The notes below the pieces were generated by a model. That model ran no database searches. It was not told the origin of the DNA and was given only the letters and a program-made list of their open reading frames with translations. A stretch of 21,718 bases of DNA from Treponema sp. (GTDB lineage Bacteria > Spirochaetota > Spirochaetia > Treponematales > Breznakiellaceae), in assembly GCA_031264395.1 (NCBI GenBank), contig JAISEB010000093.1:1-21718 (forward strand). The letters run 5' to 3'. The translations under genes were made by a program, and so were the position numbers. Shown one piece after another: positions 1 through 7,463 of this stretch. Positions within the stretch are counted from its first letter, which is position 1. Every line of letters begins with the position of its first letter.

Positions 1-120
1 TACCAGAAACGCCGCCAGCTCTGCGGTTTCTTTTCGGGCCGGGTGATTCTGGACGACGGCTCTGCCATGGAATTCAGCAGCCTGACCGGCTTCGCGGAGA
101 GGAGCAGAACCTTTTTTTAA
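1..120 (+). CDS. DUF2804-like protein, C-terminal fragment
   Basis: Frame 1 is open from the window edge to a TAA at 118-120 and gives 39 residues, with the gene start outside the window. The tail reads CGFFSGRVILDDGS and then LTGFAERSRTFF. This matches my memory of the end of DUF2804 proteins (a Phe-Ser-Gly segment, a LDDG turn, then a GFAE motif close to the C-terminus). The biochemical role of that family is not established as far as I know. The codon choice is GC-rich like the next genes. A short C-terminal piece is limited evidence, so the family call is moderate, but a real coding end is likely because repeat-rich non-coding DNA begins right after the stop. Confidence 0.6.
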   Translation, partial: YQKRRQLCGFFSGRVILDDGSAMEFSSLTGFAERSRTFF

Positions 121-131
121 TTTAACCACGA

Positions 132-146
132 CGAACCTCCGGTTCG
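132..146. repeat. Palindrome CGAACCTCCGGTTCG, copy 1
   Basis: A 15-base near-perfect palindrome: two 7-base arms, CGAACCT and CGGTTCG, of which six positions pair, around a central C. It sits inside an 18-base exact direct repeat with 319-336. A variant with one changed base recurs at 13113-13127, nested within a different repeat element. The spread of copies points to a dispersed palindromic repeat rather than a gene-specific operator. Confidence 0.75.
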
Positions 147-319
147 CCTTCACGGACAGAACGGACGACACGGAGGAAAAAAGTATTTCCTTGATGCCGC
201 CGGGGGGTAGGCGCAGACCCTGGCTGCGCCGCAGGGGGGCGCGGCGTGTATGCCGCAATGCCAAACGATAGTGCGGAAATGCGCCCCCCTTCCCTTAAGA
301 TGCAAGAATATAACCGCAA

Positions 320-334
320 CGAACCTCCGGTTCG
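320..334. repeat. Palindrome CGAACCTCCGGTTCG, copy 2
   Basis: Identical to copy 1 over the palindrome and over three more flanking bases in total (18 bases, 319-336). The sequences after the two copies remain similar (TTCACGGACAGAACGGA against CTTACAGACAAAACCGGA). The duplicated unit is therefore longer than the palindrome and has drifted. Confidence 0.75.
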
Positions 335-404
335 CCCTTACAGACAAAACCGGACCTTTAGTTTCAAATGTATATTTTGTCCGTCCTGTCCGCGAAGTCC
401 GTGG

Positions 405-447
405 TTTCTCTTTCTTTTTTTCTTCTTTTTTTCTTCTCTTTTTCTCC
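405..447 (+). other. 43-base homopyrimidine tract
   Basis: Every base from 405 to 447 is T or C on the + strand, with long T runs broken by single or double C. Two TTCTTCGAC units follow. It lies about 125 bases upstream of the chosen start of the penicillin-binding protein gene. Such tracts can form unusual DNA structures or act as U-rich RNA signals. No stable GC-rich stem directly precedes it, so I do not call it a terminator. Confidence 0.8.
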
Positions 448-572
448 AACTTCTTCGACTTCTTCGACCTTGCGGTAAATTTCCTCTTCAAAACACGCCG
501 CTTTAACAGGAATTGCGACGCTGCCCTGCGGCGCTATTGATTTTCCTTTCCAATGACGGTATTCTTGACAGT

Positions 573-3290
573 ATGGCTCAAAGGGGTTCCTCCTTTTTAT
601 CCGTGCTTGTTATCAGAATGCTGGCGGTTTTTACCGTTATTGTCGCCCTGGTAATCGGCGCGGGACTCGGGCTTTCCCTCGCGGTTACGGCGAACACCAA
701 AAACATGGAAAATTTCAGGGAATTTGCCCCCGCCCTGCCCACGAGGATACTTGATTCGGAGGGGACCCTCATCACCGAATTTTCGGCCGAGGAAAAACGG
801 GAACTGGTGTCCTTAAGCGAACTGCCCCGGCATCTCCTCTACGCGGCGCTGGCCCGCGAAGATCCCGATTTTTACAATCACAAAGGGTTCAGCGTGCGGG
901 GCATTGCCAGGGCGGCGCTGGGAAGGCTCATAGGGAAAAACTTCGGGGGCGGCTCCACCATTACCCAGCAGGTTGCAGGGACCCTTTACACCAACCGTTT
1001 CGAAAAGACGATACGGCGGAAAATAAAGGAGCTGTGGTGGGCCTTCCAGATGGAAAGGCGCTATACAAAGAACGAAATTCTTGAAATCTACCTTAATTAC
1101 ATGATAATGGGGCCGGGCACCTACGGGGTGGAGGCGGCAAGCAAATACTTCTTCGGCCACAGCGCCCGGGAGATCACCCTTGCCGAATCGGCGATCCTCG
1201 TGGTGCAGCTTTCAAGCCCCGTCAACTATAACCCCCTGGACTATCCCAATGTGGCCCGTGACCGCCAGCTTTCGGTTCTTAACCGTATGGTGGAAATGGG
1301 GTACTGCACCCGCGAGGAAGCGGACGTTTCCTTTGAGGCGTACTGGGACAATTACGATTACACCCGCGCGTCCGTGGCGGCCTATTACGACCGCGAGGAC
1401 AAGGCGCCCTGGTTCAGCGAGTATGTCAGGCGGGAACTTGACGGCATAATGTACGGCACCATGGATTATTACCGGGACGGCTATACGGTGCTCACCACGC
1501 TGAACCTTAAACACCAGGCGGCGGCGGCGAAGTACATGGAAGAGGGGCTCGTCAAGGCCAACAGGGAATTTGCCAAATCAAGGGGAACAAGCAATGTCCA
1601 GGCGGAAAGAACCTGGATACCCATTGTGGATCTCCTGACGCTGTACTTTGACCTGGGAGACATACACGCCGCCTCGCGCGGGCAGAACGAGGCGAAGGCC
1701 CTTTCGCGCTATACCAAAACCATCAACCCCGTTGTGGACATGGCGGCCCTTGCCTTCGGGATACCGGACATCAAGATCATCACCGGGGCGGCCTTTGGGG
1801 AACTGAAAAACACGACGGAACAGAACGTGGTGGAAGGGGCCCTTATCTCCATTGAAAATGAAACGGGTTACATTACCGCCATCATAGGCGGCTCCAAATA
1901 CGACGAATCCAACCAGCTTATACGGGCGACGCAGGGGACCATACAGCCGGGCAGCGCCTTCAAGCCCCTGTACTATTCGGCGGCCATAGACAGCCGCAAA
2001 CTTACCGCGGCGTCCCTTATCTACGACGTGCCCGTTGTCTTCCACAACGAGGACGGCACGCCCTATATTCCCCTCAACTTCAAGGGTGAATGGAAGGGGA
2101 GCCTCCTGCTCTACGACGCACTGGCCCAGTCCATGAACGTCGCCTCGCTTAAGGTTCTTGACACCATAGGATTCGACGCCGCCATAGACAGGGCCGCCGC
2201 CCTTTTGGACATTACCGATCCCGAACAGATACGGAATACCTTTCCAAGGGTCTACCCGCTGGGATTGGGGATCATCTCCGCGTCCCCCCTCCGCATGGCG
2301 CGGGCCTTTTCCGTCTTCGCCAACCAGGGCCGGGACGTAAGCCCCATTGCCATACGGGCTGTTGAAGACAGAAACGGCCGCATAGTCCTTGACACCGAAC
2401 GCGATGTACGGGTGCGGCAGCAGCGCATGGGAGAAGCCGTTCAGGTGATAAGCCCGCAGAATGCGTACGTCATGACCAGCATGCTTAAAAAAACCGTGGA
2501 AGCGGGGACCCTTGCCCACGGGGCGGGCTGGGGGTCCAAATTCACCTTCAGGGATGAAAAAGGAAACCGTTTCAGAATGCCCGCGGCGGGAAAAACCGGC
2601 ACCCCGCAGAACTGGTCCGACGCCTGGGCGGTGGGTTACACACCCTACTACACAACCGCCATCTGGTTCGGCTTCGACAGGCCCGGCAATTCCCTCGGCG
2701 TTAACCTCACGGGCGCGACGCTGGCCGGCCCGGTCTGGGGGGACTACATGCGGGAAATACACCAGGGACTTGCGTACCGTGATTTTATACGCCCCTCCAC
2801 GGGTATAGTCGAAGTAACAGTCTGCGCTAAATCGGGCCTCCTTAAAACGGCCGCGTGCAACGAGGGCGAAGTGACCCTTCCCTTCCTCGAGGGAACCCAG
2901 CCGCGCGGTTACTGTACCATGCACGGCGGGGCTCCCGCCTATGAACGGTTTACCGTCACCAGGCCCTTTAACCCGGACGACGACATTGTCCTTGAGTCGC
3001 TTCCCATGCCGACATTACGGGTGGATCTCCTTCCCGAAATCAGGCCCGGTAATTCCCGGAACGCGCAGCCGCCGGCATCTTCAGGCGGCGCGCGGAACCG
3101 CCCCGCGCAGGGCCGCACGCCGCAGGGCCGCACGCCGAGGAACGCCCCCCCAGTCCAAGACAACGGGCTTGAAAGCGAATCCCGGACGGCCGAAAACGCG
3201 GCCCCCGCCATGCCCGGCGGGACGGACGGGCTTCCCGGCGCGGACGACTTTGGCCTTGAGATGCCTTCATACAACCCCCTGCTGGACTAG
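573..3290 (+). CDS. Bifunctional class A penicillin-binding protein (glycosyltransferase GT51 plus transpeptidase)
   Basis: It polymerises lipid II into glycan strands and crosslinks the peptides on the outer face of the inner membrane. From ATG 573 it has 905 residues: a membrane anchor at about 9-39, a GT51 domain at about 60-240 (catalytic Glu96 in REDPDFYNHKG, GGSTITQQ near 125-132, then ELWWAFQMERR and EILEIYLN), and a transpeptidase domain with nucleophile Ser461 in PGSAFKP, the SMN motif at 520-522 and KTGT from 674. The last 90 or so residues are Pro/Arg/Gly/Ala-rich and look disordered. An in-frame TTG at 513 would add 20 residues; I prefer 573 because the membrane segment then sits at the usual distance, but neither start has a strong ribosome site. 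It heads a three-gene operon, with the ParB-like gene starting 4 bases after its stop. Confidence 0.95.
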   Translation: MAQRGSSFLSVLVIRMLAVFTVIVALVIGAGLGLSLAVTANTKNMENFREFAPALPTRILDSEGTLITEFSAEEKRELVSLSELPRHLLYAALAREDPDFYNHKGFSVRGIARAALGRLIGKNFGGGSTITQQVAGTLYTNRFEKTIRRKIKELWWAFQMERRYTKNEILEIYLNYMIMGPGTYGVEAASKYFFGHSAREITLAESAILVVQLSSPVNYNPLDYPNVARDRQLSVLNRMVEMGYCTREEADVSFEAYWDNYDYTRASVAAYYDREDKAPWFSEYVRRELDGIMYGTMDYYRDGYTVLTTLNLKHQAAAAKYMEEGLVKANREFAKSRGTSNVQAERTWIPIVDLLTLYFDLGDIHAASRGQNEAKALSRYTKTINPVVDMAALAFGIPDIKIITGAAFGELKNTTEQNVVEGALISIENETGYITAIIGGSKYDESNQLIRATQGTIQPGSAFKPLYYSAAIDSRKLTAASLIYDVPVVFHNEDGTPYIPLNFKGEWKGSLLLYDALAQSMNVASLKVLDTIGFDAAIDRAAALLDITDPEQIRNTFPRVYPLGLGIISASPLRMARAFSVFANQGRDVSPIAIRAVEDRNGRIVLDTERDVRVRQQRMGEAVQVISPQNAYVMTSMLKKTVEAGTLAHGAGWGSKFTFRDEKGNRFRMPAAGKTGTPQNWSDAWAVGYTPYYTTAIWFGFDRPGNSLGVNLTGATLAGPVWGDYMREIHQGLAYRDFIRPSTGIVEVTVCAKSGLLKTAACNEGEVTLPFLEGTQPRGYCTMHGGAPAYERFTVTRPFNPDDDIVLESLPMPTLRVDLLPEIRPGNSRNAQPPASSGGARNRPAQGRTPQGRTPRNAPPVQDNGLESESRTAENAAPAMPGGTDGLPGADDFGLEMPSYNPLLD

Positions 3291-3294
3291 AGCC

Positions 3295-3687
3295 GTGCGG
3301 ATTCCCGTGAACGACATCATTGTAAAGAAACGCGTCCGCAAAGATGTGGGCGACATATCCGCCCTTGCCGAAAGCATGAGGCGCTACGGGCAGATAAGCC
3401 CTGTCCTCGTAGGCAAGAACAACGTTCTTATCGCCGGGGAAAGGCGGCTCAGGGCGGCCCGTTTGCTGGGGTGGCGCACCATCAACGCGGTTATCGCCGA
3501 AACTTCGCTTCCGCTTTCCCTTCTGGAAATGGAAATCGAAGAAAACACCCAGAGGCGGGATTTTACGGACGAAGAGGAAGCCGGGGCGCTCAGGCGTCTG
3601 TACCGGCTGCGCAGGCCCGGATTCTTCCGCCGGCTGTGGAACACCGTTCTGGTGTTTTTCAGGCGGCTTTTCGGAACAGCCGCTTGA
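3295..3687 (+). CDS. Short ParB-type (ParB/Sulfiredoxin fold) CTP-binding domain protein
   Basis: GTG start 4 bases after the preceding stop; 130 residues. It contains the ParB N-terminal domain: an Ile-Pro-Val-Asn-Asp-Ile entry motif (3-8), a LAESMRRYGQISPVLV helix-strand (24-39), the GERRLRAARLLGW box (48-60) and the ENTQRRDF box (83-90). In chromosome-partition ParB these boxes bind CTP and support clamp formation. The DNA-binding helix-turn-helix and the dimerisation domain are absent. The chain ends instead in a cationic, hydrophobic tail (FFRRLWNTVLVFFRRLF, 110-126) that could be an amphipathic membrane helix. It is far shorter than true ParB (about 280-300 residues) and has no ParA beside it, so a plasmid-style partition role is unlikely. 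Its TGA overlaps the TTG proposed as the start of the kinase gene. The function is unknown. Confidence 0.85.
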   Translation: MRIPVNDIIVKKRVRKDVGDISALAESMRRYGQISPVLVGKNNVLIAGERRLRAARLLGWRTINAVIAETSLPLSLLEMEIEENTQRRDFTDEEEAGALRRLYRLRRPGFFRRLWNTVLVFFRRLFGTAA

Positions 3688-6600
3688 CAAACCGGGCGTT
3701 CGGCGGAATAAAAAAAATATCAAGGGCCCTGTGCGTTTCCATCGAGAAATTTGTAAACAGGCTGGGGCTCGGGATGCGGGCCAAGCTCATCATCATATTC
3801 GTCATCATCAAGGTCATTCCCCTTATTCTCCTTACCCTTATGGCGTGGCGCCAGGCGAATATTCTGGGAACAGAGCTTAACCGGCGTACAGGGGAGCTTA
3901 CCGGCAGGGCGAACGCCGCGCTGCTTGAAATGGGGCGGATAGCGGTGGACGATTCGGTCAAGGCGCTGAACGATTTTGCCACCGACGACATAGAACGGAT
4001 AAGCACCGGCATGGCAAAACAGGTGGCGGATTTCCTCTACGGGCGGGACGGCGACATACTGCACGCGGCGTCCCTTCCGCCCAATGAAAAGGACTATTCC
4101 CTCTTTATCGAAAACCGCAGGGGCAGCATCGTAAAACAGGGTGAATGGAAACTTGCCCCGGACGGCCTCTCGTGGATTCCCGCCGGCGCGCCCGGGGAAG
4201 CGCTTCGGGCGGGGGAAGTTTCATCTTCCAACCATGAAAACGACGGGAATTTCCGCTACCGGCCGCCCGACGCGTACGAAACCGAATCGCGCCCGCTGTA
4301 CCTGGAAATGACCTTTGTGGATACCGCCGGCAACGAGCGCGTCAAGGTTACCAGTTCTTCCCGCATGGACAGAACGCTCAAAAATGTCGCCGACAGGCGG
4401 AATACCTACGTAAAGGCGGAAACTTATTTTGAGGATCTGAAAAAACTCAAGCCCGGCGAAATTTACGTTTCCGACGTGATAGGCGCCTATGTTCCTTCGC
4501 GGCTTATCGGCATGTACACGCCGGAAAACACCGCGGAAAGGGGCCTTCCCTTTGTGCCCGAAGAAGAAGCCTACGCCGGAATGGAAAACCCGCTGGGAAA
4601 GCGCTTCCAGGGGATAGTGCGCTGGGCGTCGCCTGTAACGGAAAACGGGCGGATAAGGGGCTACGTGACCCTTGCCCTGGATCACGATCACATCATGGAG
4701 TTTACCGACCACACCACGCCCATGCGGGAACGGTACACGGAACTGCCCAGCGCCTACGAGGGCAATTACGCCTTTATATGGGACTACAAATGCCGGAGCA
4801 TCTGCCACCCCCGCCATCATTCCATCGCGGGCTACAATCCCGAAACCGGTGAACCTGAAATTCCCTGGCTTGAGGAAACGGTGTACAACGACTGGCAGGC
4901 GTCGGGAAAACCCTACAACGAATTCATCAAGGATTACCCGGTCTTCGACAACCAGTCGCGCGGCAAAAAACCCGCGGACGCCCTTACCAGGCAGGGGCTC
5001 GTGGGCCTTGACGGCCGCTACCTTAACCATGCCCCCCAGTGCACAGGCTGGTTCGATTTGACAAGCGAAGGCGGTTCGGGATCGTTCCTCATTTTGTGGA
5101 GCGGCCTCTGGAAGCTGACCACGGCGGCGGCCATTCCCTACTACACCGGCCGCTACGGCGAATCGAAGCGGGGTTTCGGATTTGTCGCCATAGGCGCGGG
5201 CTTTGAGGATTTTGACAGGCCGGCGCGGGACATGGAAACCACGCTGGACGGCGTCATCGCCGGTACGGACAGGGATCTTGCCGGGGCGGCGGCCGAAACG
5301 AAAACAGCCATAGAGGAGAATCTGTACAGTACCGCGGTAAAGCTCGCCGTCTCGGCCGGACTCATGATCCTCCTTGTCGTCTTAATCGCCATCTGGATGG
5401 CTTCGATTTTTACCCGCAGCGTTACAAGGCTCATCGGCGGCATTTCCCGTTTCCGTTCGGGGGAACGCGGCTTCCGTTTCAACGCCCCGGTAAAGGACGA
5501 AATGGGCACGCTTGCCGATTCGTTTGACGAAATGGCGGACAGCCTTGTGGAAAGCGACCGGGGCCCCCTTGTCATCACCGACATGCGGCGCCGCATCATT
5601 TACGTGAACGAGGAAGGGCAGAAAATTTTTCACCTTACCCTTGATGAATCAAAGGGAAAAAATTACGACGATATAAGCATCTACCCCTCCGGTTCCTCCT
5701 TTGATCCTGCCGCCGCCCTCGACGCCGGAAAGGAAACGGACATATTCTACGAGGAAACATCGGAACACTACTACAAGGGGAACGCCACCTACCTTACGGA
5801 CAGGGAAGGCGGGAACATCGGGTACATCATTACCTCCACGGACGTAACGGAGATCATAGAACAGCAGCGGAAAATTTCCGAACAGCGCAACCTTCTGGAC
5901 CGCATCTTCTCCTCGTCACCGGACATCATCTGGTACCAGAGCCCGGACGGAAAGATCCTTGCCGCCAACCCCCGGTACGCGTCCATGTTCGCAAAGACCC
6001 CCGAAGAAGTTACCGGGCGCGGCGTGGCGGAATTCATGCCGGCTTCCCGCCTTGACCTTGCCGAAACAAAAAAAAGGGAAGCCTTCGCGCTGCGCAGGCC
6101 GCTGTACTACGAGGACAGGTTTCTCTTTCCGGACGGCCACCTTGAAGTTCTCGATCTGGTGCTGACCCCCATCTTCGACGGGCAGGACAAACCCGCCGGG
6201 CTGCTCGGCTTTGGCCGCGACGTATCGGTCCGTGTTCACATTGAAAACGAACTCCGCCACACGCAGGAGGACCTGGAGGAGGCGGTGCGGGCGGCGCGGA
6301 AGGCAAACGAACACAAGGGGGATTTCCTCGCCCGCATGAGCCACGAGATACGCACGCCCATGAACGCCATTATAGGAATGACGGAGATTGTAAAAAAGAA
6401 ACTTGCCGGTGCGGAAAACATTTCACAGGACATTATGGGGCATATAGGGCAGATAGAAATTTCTTCCCGTCATCTTCTGGGACTGCTCAACGACATACTG
6501 GACATATCGAAAATAGAAGCGGGGAAAATAGAACTCTCAGAGGAAGCGGCCGATCTTCTGAAACTTGCCGGGACCGCGGCCGCCATTGTACAGCCCCGCT

Positions 6601-7457
6601 GTGATGAAAAAAACATCACCCTCCACACGCGCTTTGACATCCCTGGCGGAACGGCCTTTGTGACAGATCCGCTGAGGCTCAGGCAGGTGCTTATTAACCT
6701 TCTTGGGAACGCGGTCAAATTCACCCCGCCGGGCGGCAGGGTAGATTTTACCGTGACGGAAAAGGAGCGGCGCGGCGGGGACGTCCTGTTTCACTTTGCC
6801 GTGCGGGACAACGGCATAGGCATTACCGAAAAGGCGCAGGCCATGCTCTTCAGGCCCTTTGAGCAGGCGAACAGCGGCATTTCGCAGAAATACGGCGGAA
6901 CGGGACTGGGGCTCGCCATAAGCCGGAATATCGTGCAGATGCTCGGCGGCGACATCACCGTACAGAGCAGGGAAGGAGAAGGCAGCGAGTTCGGTTTTTC
7001 CGTGTGGTTTACAGAGTCGCAAACAGAAGCCGGAAAAGAGACTCCCGTCAGCGACATGCCGGGCCTTTTCAAAGACAGGCGCGCCCTGCTCGTTGACGAC
7101 GTGGAAATAAACCGCGTCATCGCGGTAAACCTTCTTGAACATACGGGCATTGCCATAGACGAAGCCGGGGACGGGGAAGAGGCGTTGCGCATCTTCCTTG
7201 AGTCGCCTGAGTACACCTACGACATCATCTACATGGATGTACAGATGCCGGGCATGAACGGCTACGACACATCCAGGGCCATACGAAACCTTGACAGGAA
7301 AGACGCGAAGACCGTGCCCATAGTGGCGCTTACCGCCAACGCCTTCAGGGAAGATATAGACAAGGCGCTGGCCAGCGGCATGAACGCGCATCTGGCAAAG
7401 CCCATGGAAAACGAAAAGGTCCTTGAAGTTACCGTTAAACTTCTTTCGGAACATTAG
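3684..7457 (+). CDS. Hybrid sensor histidine kinase with large extracytoplasmic sensor, HAMP, two PAS domains and receiver
   Basis: A membrane kinase that autophosphorylates a histidine and relays the phosphate to its own receiver. From TTG 3684 (1257 residues) the order is: TM1 at about 35-55, an extracytoplasmic region of about 490 residues, TM2 at about 553-577, HAMP to about 628, PAS 1 at 624-728, PAS 2 at 733-846, HisKA with His887 in MSHEIRTPMNA, HATPase with NLLGNAVKF, DNGIGI and GTGLGLAIS, and a receiver from about 1132 with Asp1185 in YMDVQMPGMNG. No Hpt domain or output regulator is nearby. TTG 3684 overlaps the stop of the ParB-like gene and suggests coupling. ATG 3774 (1227 residues, directly before TM1) is the alternative and loses only a 30-residue amphipathic leader. 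The ligand is unknown. The operon with a murein synthase suggests an envelope signal, which is inference. Confidence 0.93.
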   Translation: MTNRAFGGIKKISRALCVSIEKFVNRLGLGMRAKLIIIFVIIKVIPLILLTLMAWRQANILGTELNRRTGELTGRANAALLEMGRIAVDDSVKALNDFATDDIERISTGMAKQVADFLYGRDGDILHAASLPPNEKDYSLFIENRRGSIVKQGEWKLAPDGLSWIPAGAPGEALRAGEVSSSNHENDGNFRYRPPDAYETESRPLYLEMTFVDTAGNERVKVTSSSRMDRTLKNVADRRNTYVKAETYFEDLKKLKPGEIYVSDVIGAYVPSRLIGMYTPENTAERGLPFVPEEEAYAGMENPLGKRFQGIVRWASPVTENGRIRGYVTLALDHDHIMEFTDHTTPMRERYTELPSAYEGNYAFIWDYKCRSICHPRHHSIAGYNPETGEPEIPWLEETVYNDWQASGKPYNEFIKDYPVFDNQSRGKKPADALTRQGLVGLDGRYLNHAPQCTGWFDLTSEGGSGSFLILWSGLWKLTTAAAIPYYTGRYGESKRGFGFVAIGAGFEDFDRPARDMETTLDGVIAGTDRDLAGAAAETKTAIEENLYSTAVKLAVSAGLMILLVVLIAIWMASIFTRSVTRLIGGISRFRSGERGFRFNAPVKDEMGTLADSFDEMADSLVESDRGPLVITDMRRRIIYVNEEGQKIFHLTLDESKGKNYDDISIYPSGSSFDPAAALDAGKETDIFYEETSEHYYKGNATYLTDREGGNIGYIITSTDVTEIIEQQRKISEQRNLLDRIFSSSPDIIWYQSPDGKILAANPRYASMFAKTPEEVTGRGVAEFMPASRLDLAETKKREAFALRRPLYYEDRFLFPDGHLEVLDLVLTPIFDGQDKPAGLLGFGRDVSVRVHIENELRHTQEDLEEAVRAARKANEHKGDFLARMSHEIRTPMNAIIGMTEIVKKKLAGAENISQDIMGHIGQIEISSRHLLGLLNDILDISKIEAGKIELSEEAADLLKLAGTAAAIVQPRCDEKNITLHTRFDIPGGTAFVTDPLRLRQVLINLLGNAVKFTPPGGRVDFTVTEKERRGGDVLFHFAVRDNGIGITEKAQAMLFRPFEQANSGISQKYGGTGLGLAISRNIVQMLGGDITVQSREGEGSEFGFSVWFTESQTEAGKETPVSDMPGLFKDRRALLVDDVEINRVIAVNLLEHTGIAIDEAGDGEEALRIFLESPEYTYDIIYMDVQMPGMNGYDTSRAIRNLDRKDAKTVPIVALTANAFREDIDKALASGMNAHLAKPMENEKVLEVTVKLLSEH

Positions 7458-7463
7458 AGTTGT

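Larger units (their letters stand above)
121..572. other. Repeat-rich non-coding stretch upstream of the penicillin-binding protein gene
   Basis: I see no credible gene here. The stretch holds two copies of an 18-base direct repeat (131-148 and 319-336) centred on the palindrome CGAACCTCCGGTTCG. It also holds an inverted repeat of 19 bases with 17 matches (148-166 against 379-397, core GGACAG-ACGGAC) and a 43-base pyrimidine-only run (405-447) followed by two TTCTTCGAC units. The ACCACG / ACGGAC / CACGG vocabulary resembles the degenerate dispersed repeats seen in intergenic DNA of many bacteria. The promoter of the downstream operon should lie in or near this stretch, but I cannot point to a convincing -35/-10 pair. 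Confidence 0.7.

Noticed and set aside
121..400. Possible CRISPR array from repeated 18-base units
   Set aside because: Only two copies 188 bases apart, no regular spacers, and no cas genes; they are palindromic dispersed repeats.
405..470. T-rich run as an intrinsic terminator of the DUF2804-like gene
   Set aside because: It lies about 285 bases after the stop, is interrupted by many C, and no stable GC-rich stem directly precedes it.
246..540. Overlapping open frames on both strands in the gap before the PBP gene, one Lys-rich, one Phe/Leu-rich
   Set aside because: The composition comes directly from the homopyrimidine run and repeats; there is no ribosome site or family similarity.
1578..2924. 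A 448-codon open frame on the - strand inside the penicillin-binding protein gene
   Set aside because: It is the antisense shadow of a GC-rich gene; it shows no family motif, no ribosome site, and is Gly/Arg/Val-rich as expected of such shadows.
3295..3687. ParAB chromosome-partition locus
   Set aside because: No ParA gene is adjacent, the DNA-binding domain is missing, and no parS-like sites were noticed.
6537..7454. A 305-codon - strand open frame over the kinase's catalytic and receiver domains
   Set aside because: The + strand carries all histidine kinase and receiver motifs in one frame; the antisense product has no recognisable features.
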